Shown here: positions 24,601-39,600 of the stretch, piece after piece | Position numbering within the stretch: position 1 is the stretch's first letter | Layout: each line of letters starts with the position of its first letter | NCBI RefSeq assembly: GCF_030445035.2 | Contig: NC_080689.1 | Span: 25,821,278 to 25,885,277, forward strand | Direction: 5' to 3' | DNA length: 64,000 nucleotides | Source: Dasypus novemcinctus | Lineage: Eukaryota > Chordata > Mammalia > Cingulata > Dasypodidae | Position numbers and translations under genes: made by a program | The notes under the pieces: generated by a model | Seen by the model: the letters and a program-made list of their open reading frames with translations, nothing else | What the model was told of the DNA's origin: nothing | The model's database searches: none

Positions 24601-27600
24601 AAACACACACACTCTCATATGTGCATGCTTGACTCATGTTACTCCAGATGTGTTTTTCTTGACAATATAAATTACTACCAACAATAATTAAGATCCTACT
24701 TTTTCTAAAGCCAGGAAAATATTTTTCCAAAGTAAGCTGCATGGAATACCAAATAATACAAGTTATAATTAGTCAACATATCTAATATCTGAATAACAAG
24801 TTGTGGTTTGATTTACAAACCAGTAAATACATTAAGAGTTTGCATTTAAAGTACTTTAACTCAGAAAAGAAAACAAAACAAAATATAATTTGCATACAAA
24901 TAAAAAGATTACCTCCTGAGGAAAAAATTACAGTTAAATTGAAAAATCTTCAATGCAGTCCAAATAAGCTTAGAAATTTGTTAGCATTTCAAGGCACTCT
25001 CCATGTGACTATTTATGATTTACACTAGTTAAAAGAGAGTTTGGGAAGAGAGATTTCTATGTATTTTCTGGAAGAAAATCCTAAACTTATATAAGAAGTT
25101 TAAAAACCTTGTCTTTGAGTACATAATTCAGACTGTAAGTTTGGCTACATGATTTGTGTTAATTTCTTCAGAACCCACTAGAGAAAACCCTGGTGGCTGA
25201 AATTATCTCTGACAGCAGGGTCTGGAAATCCCTTTCAAATAATTCAACAAAGAAGGAATTGGTTTTAATCTCATTTTATGAATAAGAAAATTATATTGTA
25301 CCCCAAGTCTTTAAATATCTATAATTCATGTAATATGTGTCAGCCCATGGGCAAACAAAGGATCTTATTAATCACGAGAACCCTCTTATGAATAAAAGGA
25401 TTTTTAAAATGTATCTTTGTGTATATAAAGACAGTAATCTATAAATATTTAAGCTGTGGGTTTCCCTGAGTATTTCCATGGGAGCATACCTTTAGGACAA
25501 AGGATCATGTTGGTGAGGTTATTTTTCAGGAATGTCTTGATGTGGCATATTGCAGGGGCCAGGAGTCTGGATATTTGGGTCCCAGTCACAGTCATTAAAG
25601 ATTAGTTCAGTGACCAGAAGCAAGTCACTTTTCTGGGCTCCAATTTCTTTATGTATAAAAGAAGGCTGAACCAGACAATGTTTAATGTCCATTTTCTGGC
25701 TCTTTATGCTATCATTTTAGGAGAGATAGCAGCCCTTTAAAGGGGGTTTCACATCATCTGTGTTCACTGCCTGCACATTACCCAGCTTGTCCCAAATGAT
25801 CAGAAGCTCGGTTGGGCCAGGAGAGATGTAAGTAATTCAGGTAGGTCAAAATATTCATCTCCTTCAAACTTTTATCCTTTGAATATCTATTCATATTTAT
25901 TTATTAAGAGGGCAATTGGCACTGGAGAGAAGTATTTATACCTTAATATTTATTCAAGGGCACTGTCCTTTTTGGCAGGAGTGGAACCAATTTACTTTCA
26001 CCAACTATATATCGAGTTACCAGTGGTAACCTGGGATTCCTAGTTTATTTCAATGGTACTTAGAGACTGACAGTCTAAGCAGCAGTCCAGGCAGCCCACC
26101 CCGTCACCTGGCTTGGTGCTTATGCACCAAGGAAATGTGGGCTTACCTGTAATCTTTTTTCAAGGAAATGTTTTCCACCTTCCAAACCATATGAATGTTC
26201 ATAAGGATAACTCCAATCTCGAATCAAAAACATTAATGTCTATATACAAAAAAGGTAGAAATAACTTCTTACATAAATGAAAAATCACTATTTTAATGAT
26301 TAAAGTCATTCTTACTCGCCTAAGCAATCCTTGTCAAAAGTTATAGTAGACCAAATGGTACTGCTCATAATTATCCACACCAAGGGCCTACCTATACTAG
26401 CAATATTGCCAGCCCCTGTACCAAGCAGTTGCCTCCATCTGAGAACTCCATCATGTATAATGAGTCACCACAAGCAATAACTAAAGATTTTTTTAAAATG
26501 AGCCAAAGGGGTATCAGAGCATATACATAATTTTAATGTTTAAGATTGAATAACTGAAGATCAATTAAATCTAGATAGCTAATTCTAGAATAATTATAGA
26601 TTTAGTGTCAATGAGGCCATATTCACAGATTTTTTTTAATGCATAGGTTCAGGTTTCTCAACCTCAACACTCCTGACATTTTGGGCCAGATAACACTTAG
26701 TTGTATGTGGCTATCCTGTGCATTATAGACCTCACAACATTCCTGGCCCCTGTGCACTAGAAGCCAGTAGCAACTGCCCCTCACCCCCAAGTTGTGAGTA
26801 TCAAAAATGTCCCCAGACATACCAAATGTCCCCTGGGTAGCAAAATTATCACCAGCTGAGAAGCACTGCTACAGGCCAAATAGAGTATATTTTATCTTAT
26901 CCATAAAAAGAAATGAAGCCCTAATCTGACCAAGAATTTCATAGAAGTGATCGCTTAAGCCAGACCAGCAAGAAAAGAATGTGGCAGAAACCATGTAAAC
27001 CCATTAACCCCATAACCACCAGCAATGCTGCCATACTGGAAGGGCTTCAGACACTGAGGAGCAGCAGAGGAGAGTCATACTCCCCTATTACTACTGCACC
27101 TGGTCAAACAGTACTAATGTTAACTTATTTTTTAAAAATACCACATAGGGATGGGAGGTGGGAAGGGAGATACGATATAAATGCTGGGAATTTTCTACAT
27201 GAAATGAAAATAATGACAGGACTAACCTCAAATCATAATAAATCACAAAAAAGAAACTCATAATATTTTATAATAGTTTAGCATGTATAAAAAAGATTTA
27301 ATAAGACTGTCATAAATTCCCCACTGTCTTAAGTCTTGGAATTAAATAACATCTAATTAAGGGAAACATTACACTCTTAAGAAAGCCAAGAAAAAATATT
27401 AAGAATCAATATATCAATATTGTTAGCCTACTACTAGTAAGTAAATTGGTGATGACATTACTGTAGAGTACTTTCAACTCTGCTAAATTTGTTGCTGGAA
27501 ATGGGTTTTTGTGGTAATATCCTAGTGTGTCCAAAGTTACAACTGAGGTGGCTTGAATACTTTTCACAGGCAGGTTTAAAAAATGATAAAATACTTATTT

Positions 27601-30600
27601 ACCTGAAATGGTTTCTGGTAGATTTCTTCCATTGCAAGCCGGCCATACTCTGTAAATAACTGTTAAATCAAGTTACTTAAAATAATGTCCCAAAGAGATT
27701 GAAAGAAGACATTTGTAAAACTGTTCTAACAGATCGTCAGATATTAGAGCTTTTAAAATCATATGAAAGCTAAGCATTTGACTTTCTAACACACTGTGTA
27801 CATAACAAATTTTTTCTAGTTAAGTCATAAATCAGTTTAAAACCATCTAACATTCAACTGTGTTACACTGTTACAGGTTTCTAGGTATAAATTCACAATA
27901 AAGTGGAAATTAAATTTTCAATAACTTGCATATATTCTTTGAGACATACATACTTGCAAGTGTTGAAGATCATCTTCTTGAATATTCTGAGACAAATTAT
28001 ATACCTATTAAAACAAAATTTTGTTTTTATTACTATTTTATTCTGATTTTGCAACTTGGTATATAATTTTATGTGTGGAAATGAAGGCTATTTTGTATCT
28101 TGGCCCAAATAAATCATTTAGCCACTATCTTAATCAGTGGCTCATAAAAAGAATATTCTTTTTTCCTAACAATATTCAGGATGAAACATTAAAGGGGAAG
28201 AAGTGGTGATAAACTATTTAAAAATCATGAATATGTACACAAGGTATACAATATGTGACAGACATAACAAACAAGTGTATTATGTAATACGTTTCCTTTT
28301 CCTCTTTTCAAAGTTTCTTTAATGTTAGGACATGATCCTTCAAAAAAAAAAGTGAATTTCTTCCATAATCATTTCTCTAAGTCAGTGAATTTGAGGAGCA
28401 ATTTAGGTCTAGAGATAAATTCAAAGATAAAGTCTTATCTGACACTCAAAATACAATAGTTATTATTCAGCAGGTATATCAACTTTTTTTTTTAATTATC
28501 TTTTTTTAAAGTTAATAGACCACACAAAATCAACTCTTGAGTAAACTCATCAGCCTAAATAACTTACCAGAAAATTTTAGGTCTACCTCTGGTAGCTGAA
28601 AGAGTAACAGTAGGTGGCACTCTTGCCCTTTTTAAGGAGGCTTTCCAAGGCACATATACCAGAGCTGATAATGAAGGGTCTAAGAATCCTCAGGGAAGGG
28701 AAACTGGAGAAAAGATTCACTAGATCCAGGCCTTCTGAGTCAAGTCTTTAGAAGGTGACCTCGGCTGCCACAGGAGAAAAGCGTGGGCATCCACATACAT
28801 CACCTCTGCTAAGAAATAACTTATGTCTAAGTAAACAAGGTTACTCCAAAGATAGAACAATTTGTTCTAACAACAAATAAGTGATAATCTAAGCTGTGCC
28901 ACTTGAAGGTCAAGAATATATAAACACCATTATGGGCCAGCAAACCAAAAATTATATTCTCAGCTACTGGCTAATTCCACACAGGGTATTTACAAAGTAA
29001 TTAATGACCCAAGTGATTAAAGTCTAGATTTAAACTTAAAATCTAACAGCATGACAATCTCTTCTTTCTTACCTATGTGGGCCTAAACTTTTAGAAAAGA
29101 GGTCCAGATCCTTTCGTTTCCAGGGCCAAGTTACAAACAGCAAAAAGATAAGGGGATGTGTTCTTTATAGATCATTAGTACTTAGCATACTGTTTTGTAC
29201 TTAATAAGTGCTTAATAAATATTGTTGAGAGAATAAATGACAATTGTCATTGACCTATTGGCCAGATATCTTAAGGAAGGAAAGCAAACTAGCCTCAAAG
29301 GTCAGAAAGAAAGCAGTAATAAATAGTATCTTTTATCTTCTTAGTTATTAGCACTTTCTTGTGCATTATCTCATTTAAATCTCATTTCTGATTGCATATA
29401 ACAACCACATGTGAGATAGGAAAATTCCTCATTTTACAGATAAGAAAGTGGCTGACTCAACATTGTGAATGTGATTAATACCACTGAATTGTATACTTGA
29501 GAGTGGTAAAAATGGCAAATACTGAATGTATATAATGTTACACCACAATAAAAAATTTCTTTAAAAAAAGTGGCTGAGTGGTTTTAAGTGACTGTCCAAA
29601 ATTCCTACTATCAAAAAGGTGAATATATAAACAAGAGTGTATCAACAAGAGAACACAACTTTTAGGACAGAGAATTCCCTTATTATGATTTAACACAAGC
29701 CCAACAACCCTACAGACAGCTAACCTAAGGGATGTTGATTTGATAACATAAACACAAAGAAGTGGCTTCTGCTTGCCTCAAAAGAATAGTAGTTGTGCCC
29801 AGATCAGAAAAAGACAGAACAAAGCTTTTGAGAGCTTCCAACGGTATCACTTAGTAGGTGGTGACTAAAGTTTTGGACTTTAAAGAAGGAAAATAAATAT
29901 TACAAGTAGACAGATACTGCCAACTCTGTAATAAACAGAACCCAAACTATAAAGCACTCCTCTTTTAGCTCCTATTAATACTCCAAACTTCTTTCCATAC
30001 TGAGAGCTGGATACTTTAATTGAGGAAGGAGATTTGGAAACAGGAATTTATAAAAGATTGGTCTTATATTCTAGATATTACTGGAAAGTATTATAAAAAT
30101 TCCAAATACAAAGTATCATCTACAATATGCAGTTGACAGGGGAAATTTCTTATTTTAGGAAATTAATTAGGAAGATAAGCATTTCCCATTTTTTAATATT
30201 TGCAAATATATTTCTTGATAAACAATCACTGACCTGGTCTAACCATCATATTTTAATAATCACTTTTTAACCAGAGAAGTATCAACGACAGATGATCTCA
30301 GAAAAGAGAAAGTAAAGAAGTACAAATAGACATGGGGTGGTTTAATTCAGTCAAGTTTATCTAAATTATACAGAAAGGAGATGGTCTAGAGCTTGAAGAG
30401 ACTAGAACTTAATAGAACACCAAGTAAGGTTTTATATATACATATATAAAATAAGCAAACAGAAGGGATTTTCCCATTTACTAAATGAAGGAAGTGCTAT
30501 AAATCCTTAGTTTACTATAAAAGCTTTACTTTCAAATTTACAAACATGAATTAATTCTTGTGTATCTACCTCCATTAGACCAGATAATGGAGTAGCAGTT

Positions 30601-33600
30601 GTCAAAATATAAAGACAAGAGTAATTACTTGGTTTCTTTTATTTGGTTGGTTTAACCAAAAAGTAACTAAATTACCTCCTTTACTATATACAGCTGGCAA
30701 TCACATAACTGAATTCAATTAAGAGTAACATGCAATAATTGCTTTACCTTAAAAAAAAAAAGCATTAGCTTCCATGCTGAAAAAGCAAAGGAATTGTCTA
30801 TTGGTTTATTGCTTCCCTGTAACTTCTCAAAGGGTAAGTTTCACTTTGTAAGCCAGAAAAGCAAACATGTAAATGTAAATAAACACTAATTTTAATCCTT
30901 ACTGGGTTTTCTCCCCCACAATCAAAAGTCGTTTTGAGGAGAGGCAAACGTATTAAGATTATCTGAATAGTATATACCACGTAATTTCAGGTCTCACCTG
31001 GACAGAGCTAGTCATAGTGCTCAGAGCAAACACGGTTGCACAGTCTTTGATAGTTGACTGGCTATCAAAGGCACCCTGGGTATCCATTAGCAGCACAGCC
31101 ACCTAGGAATTAAAAATACTAATTTTAAAATACTAAGTAAAATATTCACCACCAAAAGTGACTATTATATTAAAGTCAGTAAGATATAATACTTTTAATT
31201 AAATATCTCACATATTTTTATATAAAAACCCATGTTAAAGTTATCAAACATTAGTAGTTGTGTTGTTTTGATTTTTAAAATCAGAAAATAGCTTAAGAAT
31301 AAAGAAGAAAAAAAATAGTAAACCAAAAAAAAAGAATTTTACTTTTGTTCCATTAGGTCTGTCAATTACAAATACTTCATTCCAGACTTGAATGCCAGTT
31401 GTTTCTCTCTCGCAACCACCTCGCCATGTAAAGCCAGTCAATGGTTCATTGTTTCCACCAAGCCAACTTTGGGAATCCTGTTAAAAAGTCAAGCATAAAG
31501 GTAAAATAAAACACACACAAAATTAAGAACTAAAAGGAACTTTATTACCAAGTCCTAATTTTGCAGATAAGAAAGCTAAAGTCCAGTAAGGTAAAATATA
31601 CTGTGCAACATTAAAGTTGTAACAAAAGCCGTCCTAATCCCTTCTGGGGGTGGGTGAGGGGGGTGAGGTCTATGCCTTATAGAGATTCCATCTCTTCCAC
31701 ATCCAAACCTTCAAACTTCGCAAATCTGCTCACACTTCCACTCTCTAAGTAGATAAGTAGGGGCACACATATTTTCTCCCCTTAATGGAAAGATTCCCTA
31801 TAATGTTTAAAAGTCATAAAATACAGATACTTGCTATTGTGACATCTCCTTTGTACAGATAAGCAAAACTAAGTTCCACACAGGCTACTGTAAAGACAGC
31901 ATAACTGTTAAAATAGCTTACAATAAAAGTTTTTCATGCTCCTTAATTTTCTCTTTAAAAATATAAACTAAAAATAATCACAAAACTTGTTTGGAACCTG
32001 ATCGAAACAACCCAATTGTTTAAAAAAAAAAGACTTAAAACCTACAAGGAAATCTGAACCCAGATTAAATCTGGGTAAAGATGATTGTGTGGTGTGATTA
32101 TAGCATTGTGGGTGTGTTAATAACAACAACAACAAAAGAGTCTTTATCTGTTAGATACTCAAGTGTTTATGGTAAAAAGATATGCCTGGGATATGCTTTA
32201 AAATATCCCAGTGGGGCAGGGAAGGAAGAATGAGGAGGAAAGTAGATAAAACAAGACAAGCAAGACATTTCTAGGTACACAGGGGTCATTAGACTACTCT
32301 ATTTACTTTTTAAATTTTCTACAATAAAATAACCATGGGGCTAAATGATTTTTGTTTTGTTTTGTTTTGTTTTTTAAGAGGTACAGGGATTGAATTTGGG
32401 ACCTCGTACATGGGAAACAAACACCCAACCACTGAACTATATCTGCTCTCCAGGGCTAAACTTTTATAATTAAATATTATAAATAGTACATTATATTACA
32501 AAATAATATTCCCAGTAGGTTATCAATCCTATCAATTACAAAGTTCTCTTGGATTCATTTCTTCTTCAGTTTTCAATGCCTTTAACTTAAGGCCCTCATT
32601 ACGCCATTGGTCACAAGGATGCGACATGGCACACCTCCATTCACATTATGGACTTGTGGTTCAGAAGGCACCCCTCACAGGATCCAGAGGATTAATGGCA
32701 CCTCCTGGAGAAGTCCAACAGGTGACTCTGCCTACAAACAATATTTTAGATGCTCCAAACCAGTCTCTTTTCTCCTCATTACTGTACTTTCCAACTCATC
32801 CTTCTCATATACTTAATTTAATTTTCTCAACAAGACAATTAAATATGCCACTGTCCTAGTCATTTGTGGCACACCATTACCAAGAGTACCATCTGGAGAT
32901 CTGCTGTGTAACAATCTATCTTTTAACCTACTTTTCATGTCTGTTCATGACATTCTCTTAAGGCATCCCCAACACGCATGCGCATGCACACAAACGCCAA
33001 CCTTCCTGTTTCTAACATCCATACCAAAAAGGTCACCATTCCCCCAATAATTTACATTTTTAACATATCTATACCTTTGTTCTATGTGTCCAATACCTAG
33101 TCTGAGCCAAAAGTTGAGAAATTCCAATTTTTCTGAACTCTTAAAAGGATATTATTGATACTGCATGTAGTTATTTTACTATGGCTTTGCAATGCAGTTA
33201 TTATAATTCTCTTGAGAGCAAAAGCTATAAACTCAATCATCTTTGTATACCAAATCACTGCTACCAAAGTGCCTTCCACTGTTTTAGGCTTTCACATGTG
33301 ACATCTTATCCTCCAACAATGTCAAAGAAATCTGGTATTTAATTAATTGCTTATTTTTAAAACGTTCAACCTATATAAATAACTTAAGAGAATCTATCCT
33401 CTTTGAGAAATCTGTTTTTACTCTATATTTTATTATTTAACCTGTTTCTTTTTTCTCCCATGAGAATATAAAACCCATGAAGAAAGGCATTTTGTCTGCT
33501 TTATTCTCAGTTATTCCCAGCATGAAGAATAGTGCCTAGCCTGCAGTTAAGGACTCAAAATATTTATTCAATGAATGAGTAAATTATAAATTGTAATTAT

Positions 33601-36600
33601 ATGTTTCAATGTGTTCCCTTTTGAGCACAGGTAAGAGAAATGTTAGGAAAAAAATATGATCACTTTTATTATTCCTAGAAAAATTAATACAATTGCATGG
33701 ATAACATGGTAAAAACAAATTTTAAAAAACATAGATAACTGAAATCATGTGCTAAAGACACTTTGAAAAAAGAATCAGGGTCTCAAAACAATCTATTGAC
33801 TATGTATCTTCTCATCTTAATTTACCTGTAATGGAAATGCTAAAGACTGATCATATATTCCAGATATGATCATATTATTGACTATTCTATAAAAGGATAA
33901 AAGATAAGTTAAATCATAGAATCTAGATCATCTGATTTTTTAAAATTAAGAAGTCTGTCATTTTTCCAAAATATTGAACACTGTCTGATAGCTTTCATAA
34001 AACATATTCATTGGTTCATTTGACAAATGTTTATTGAACCCCTACCAGGTGCCAACACTGTTCTAGGTTCCAGGGATACAGCATTAAACAAGAACAAATA
34101 TCCCTATCCTCGAGGAGCATTCTAATAGGTTCTAGAGGCAGCCCTACTGATAACAGCAAAAGGTCTTCTCCCTTTCAGTTGTCATATAAGTTACTAAACG
34201 CAAACAGAAGAACTTGAAAAATATTAATCTGGTACTACTTACTACTGTGGTGACCAAAAAGCCTCAAACCTCAGAATTCCAAAAGTGATTTTATTCCTCC
34301 ACATTTGAAATAAAGTTAAAAGGAGAGGAATATATCTTTAAAAATAAATCTCAACTGCAAAAGGAACCTGAAAATATATAGTCATATACTGCAGCAAATA
34401 AACTTAAGCAGTAGCCAAAAAGACTAACCTACATAACATAATTATCAACAATAAGAGAGTCCTTACCTACTCTAAATAGTAAAGAAAAAGTTCTTATTAC
34501 ACCAAAGGAACAGTAACATTCCCTAGCAACAAAATGAAAGAACTAGGCAAACTTTAAACAGACTTACTGGTCCAGCAAGGCCCACCTGTGTCAGAGCAGG
34601 CCCTCTCCCTGTTTGTAGGTAGGCTGCTTCCTTCACCTGTGGGTCACCTGGGGCATGAAGTCCATCCAGAAGCCTTAACTCATTATGGCTAGGAGAAAAA
34701 GACACCCACCCATTGCGGGAGATTGAGCGTGGACTAGCTTCAGAGTTAAAAACTCCTGAAAGCCCAGTCTTAATGGGCTCCAACACTTCTGTGGGGTTTA
34801 CCTCCAAAAGCCTCACCAGGTTCTCAAGCTGGAAATCTGAGAAAAATTCCCTCATAAATCTCATATAGGATAGCAAAAAGTAACCATTTTGAAATACGCC
34901 CCATTACAAAGACCAATCCTCCAGCACAAACTACCAGAGCCTTAGCTGACCCTGGGAAAAGGCAATTAGCCAACTACAACTGCTTCTAGACTTCCTGTCT
35001 CAAATAAGGGGAGTAAAAAAAAAAAAAAAGTAAGAAGCCCTTCTTAAGGTCACAGGGACTCAGGCCTACTAAAAACTGAGATTTAATTGTTAAGATTATA
35101 AAAACACTTCTCAACACTTCTCCCTCCCTACACATTACTACCACATCCAGACAATAGCAGAGGATTACAAGTGGAAGATTGAGTCTATTTAGGAAGGAGG
35201 TCTTAGGGAAGCCCAAAGACAACAACGGAGGGGGGCAAAAATTAAGGAAACTAGAAAACACTGAAGCCTCTGTCACCTAAAGCTACAGGAAACATTAAAC
35301 ACAGCCCAGTTCCTGGGCAGAGTAACATAAAACCACACACTCAAAGACTAATCACCTAAATTCCTATTATCCAATATCCCATGTCTGCTTTCAACAAAAA
35401 AATTATAAGGCACACTAAAAGGTAAGGAAAAAAAACTAGCATGAGAATGAGACTCAGAAATGACACAATAGATTTTAGAATAATCAGATTAATATGTTAT
35501 AGACACAAATGGAAAAAGTAGACAAGAACAGATGAGTAAGTGTAAGCAAAAAAAAAAAGGAAAATTCTAAGAATCAAAAGAACCGTTAGAAATCAAAAAC
35601 ACTGTAACAGAAATGAAAGCCTTTGATGGGCTCAACAAAAGACTGGACATGGCCAAAGAAATAATCAGTAAACTTGAAGATATGTTGATAGAAATTGCCC
35701 AAACTGAAATGCAAGGGAAAAAAGAAGGGGGCAAGGGGGACGGAATATCTAAGAACTGTAAGAATTTCCAAAAGTGTAACACATATGAAGAGGGAATATC
35801 AAAAGGAGAAGAGAAAGGAGCAGAAGAAACATTTCAAGTAATAATGGCTGAGAATTTTTCAAAATTAATAACAGACACCAAACCACAAATTCAGGAAACT
35901 CGGAGAACACAAAACAGGATAAAAAACAAAAAAACTCCATCTAGACATATCATTTTCAAACTGCAGAAAACCAAAGGCAAAGAGAAAATCTTGAAAAGAA
36001 GCCAGAGTTTACAAAGAACAAAAAACCACTAGCTATAGAGGAACAAGAATAAGATTTAGATCAGAATTCTTACTAGAAACCATGGAAGCAAAAAGAGAGT
36101 GGTGTGAAATATTAAATGTACTGAAAGAAAAACTACCAATCTAGAATTCAGTATCCAGTGAAATTATACTTTGAAAGTGAAGGAAGAAAAAAAAAAGTTT
36201 CTCAGACAAACAAAATTGAGGGAATTTCTCACAGTAGACCTGTCTTGCAAGAAATGTTAAAAGAAATTCTTGATAGAAAAGGAAAATAAGGGAAGTGGAT
36301 ATGGATCAAGTGATAGAGCTTTTGCCTACCATATGGGAGGACATGGGTTCGATCCCTGGGGCCTCCTGGTGAAAAAGAAGAAGAGAAAGTGTGCCTGTGT
36401 GGCAACCCAGCACCCATGCGAGTGCCCGCATGGTGACCCAGTGCCTGCACAAGTGAGTCACACAGCAAGATGATGACGCAACAAAAAAGAGACAAGTCAG
36501 GGTGAAGTACAGCAGAAACCAAGAACTGAGGTGGCACCACTGACAGGGAATCTCTCTCCCTATCAGAGGTCTCCAGGATGGAATCCTGGTGAATCCTAGA

Positions 36601-39600
36601 GAAGAGAAAATGAGAAGAGAAGACAACACAGACAGCAAAAACAGCAGGGTGGGAGGAGAAGGGAGAAAAATAAATAATTTTTTTTTTTTAAAAAAAAGGA
36701 AAATAATACAGATTAGAAACTTAGATCTATATAGAAAGGAAGAATATCAGAGAAGGAAAAGATGAAAAGATAAAGATAGAATATTTTATTTTTATTCTTA
36801 ATTGATCTAATAGATAGCTCAAAGTAATAAAAGCAGCATACTGGGTGATTATGGATAAGTGAAATGACAACAATGTTATAAGGGACAGGACAGGAGGGAA
36901 GAACTGGGAATAAAGGTACCTATATACCCATGAAGCAGTACAGTGTTATTTGAAAGTAGACTCAAAATTAGTTGTAAATGTGTACTGCAAACTCTAGATC
37001 ACTAAAATTATTTTAAAAGAAGTATAACAGACATGCTAAGGAAGTAGAGAAAACAGAATCATATAAAATGCTCAATTAACCCAGCGAAGGCAGAGAAAGA
37101 GGGGGAAATATAAAAAAGAAACAGAACAAGTGTAACAAACAAAAAACTTTGTAGATATTAATCCAACTATATCAATAATCACTTTAAATGTGAATGGTAA
37201 TTATCAATTAAAAGACAGAATCTATCAGAATGGATTAAAAAACAAGAACCCACTATATATTGTCTACAAGGAATCTACTTTATACACAAAGACACGAAAG
37301 GTTATTTTATTAAGTAAAGGGATGGAGAAAGAAATACCATGTTCTAATGAAAAGAACCAAGGTAGCTATATTAATTTCAGACAAAGCAGATTTCAGAAAA
37401 AGGAAAATTATAAGGAGTAAAGAGAAGAATTACATAAATTTCCAAGAAAACACAGCAATTCATAATGTGGATGTACCTAACAATAGTTTCAAAATGTGAG
37501 AGGCAGAAAGTGAGAGAACTGCAAGGAGTACTAAACAAATCTACATTAGAGTTGGAAACTTCAACACCCTTCTATCAGTAACTGACAGATCCAGCAGACA
37601 AAAAAAATCAACATGGATGTAGCTTAACTAAATAGCATCATCAATAAACTGGGTCTAACTGATATTTATAAAATACTTTATTCAACAATACCATAATATG
37701 TATTCTTCTGAAGCTCACACAGAACATTCACCAAAATAGACCCAATTCTGTGCCATAAAATACATCTTGACAAATTTAAAATTAAGTCATACAAAGTATG
37801 CTCTCAGACCACATTGGAATTAAACTAGACACCAAATACAAAGAAAGAAAGCATAAATTACTAAAATACGAAATCAAAGAGTAGTAGTTATTAATCCTGT
37901 GAACATTAAAAGGACAATAAAGGAATATTATGAATAACTGTACCCCACAAATTTGATAACTTAGTTGAAATGGACCATTCCTTAAAAGACACAAGCTATC
38001 AAAACTCACACAAGGGAAAAAAGCTAACATGCACAGGCCTATATCTATTAAAGAAATTGAATGAGTAACTAAAAACCTTCCAGAAAAGAAATAACCAGGT
38101 TCAGATGGTTTCACTGGTGAATTCCACCAAACAATTTAAGGAAGATTTAATACCAATTTTCTACATGCTTCCAGAAAACAGAAGCACAGGGAATACTTCC
38201 TAATTCATTCTATGAGGCCAGCATTACACTAATATCAAAACAAGATAAAGATATTTAAAGAAAGGAAAACTACAGACCAACATCTCTGATGAACATAGGT
38301 GCAAAAATCCTCAGCAAAATATTAGCAAATCGAAACCAACAATATATAAAAATAATTGTACACTATGACAAAAAGGGATTTATTCCAGAATGCAAAACTG
38401 GCTCGACAGCTGAAAATCAATTAACATAATCCATTACATTAAAGGTTAAAGAAGAAAAATTACACAGTCCTATCAATGGATGCAGAAAATGCCTCTGATA
38501 ACCTCTAAACACAATCATGATTAAAAACTCCTAACAAACTCCTAGGCAGAGATAAATTTCCTCAATCTGATAAAGAACACCTACAGCTAATATCATACTT
38601 AAAATTGAGAAACTAGATGTTTTCCCCCTGAGGAAACTAACAAGGAAAGAATGCCCACTTGCCACTTCTACTCAGCTTTGTACTTGGAGGTTCTGGCCAG
38701 GTCAATTAGACAAGAAAAAGAAATAAAAGGCATCCAGATTGGAAAGGAAGAATTAAAACCATCTCTATTTGCTGATGACATGATCACAGAAAAATCTAAG
38801 TAATCTACAAAGAAACTATTAGAACAAACAAGTTCAGCAAGGTTGCAGGATACAAGATCAATATACAGAAATCAATTGTATTTCTATATACTTGCAATGA
38901 ACAATCCAAAAATGAAATTAGCATAGAAGAAAATAAACTACTTAGGAATAAATTTAACAAAGTTCAAAACTTCTACTATGAAAACCATAAAACACTTTTT
39001 GGAAGAAATTAAAGATCTATATAAATGGGAAAACATCCCATGTTCATAGATCAGATGACAATACTATTAAGGTGGCAAGAGTCCCCAAAGTGATCTACAG
39101 ATTCAATGCACTCAAGATCAGAATCCCACACAAGCTATTCTAAAATTATTATAAAAACTCAAGGGACCCACAAGACCCAAAACAATCTTGAAAAGAACAA
39201 AATGGGAGGACTATCACTTCCATATTTTTAAAATTACTACAATGCAATAGTAATCAAAACAGTATTGTCATAAGGATAGACGTATAGATTAATGGAATAG
39301 AACTGAGAGTACAGAAGTAAATCCAAGTGTCTATGGTGAACTGACTTTTGACAAGGGTGCCCTGGCCTGTCTGGGGAAAGAAGCCTTTTCAACCAATGGT
39401 GCTGAGACACTGGACTGCCATAGGCAAAAGAATGAAATTGGACCCTTGTCTCACACCATATATAAAAATTAACTCAAAATGGAGGAAAGACCTAATTATA
39501 AGGGTCAAAATTATAAAACTCCTAAAAGGAAACAGTGATAAATCTTCATGACTTCAGATATGGCACTGGATTCTTAGATATGACACCAAAAGTATAAGCA

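Noticed and set aside
34523..34876. 117-codon minus-strand open frame
   Set aside because: It lies antisense over the probable 5' UTR of the older L1 and has no splice context with ATL2.
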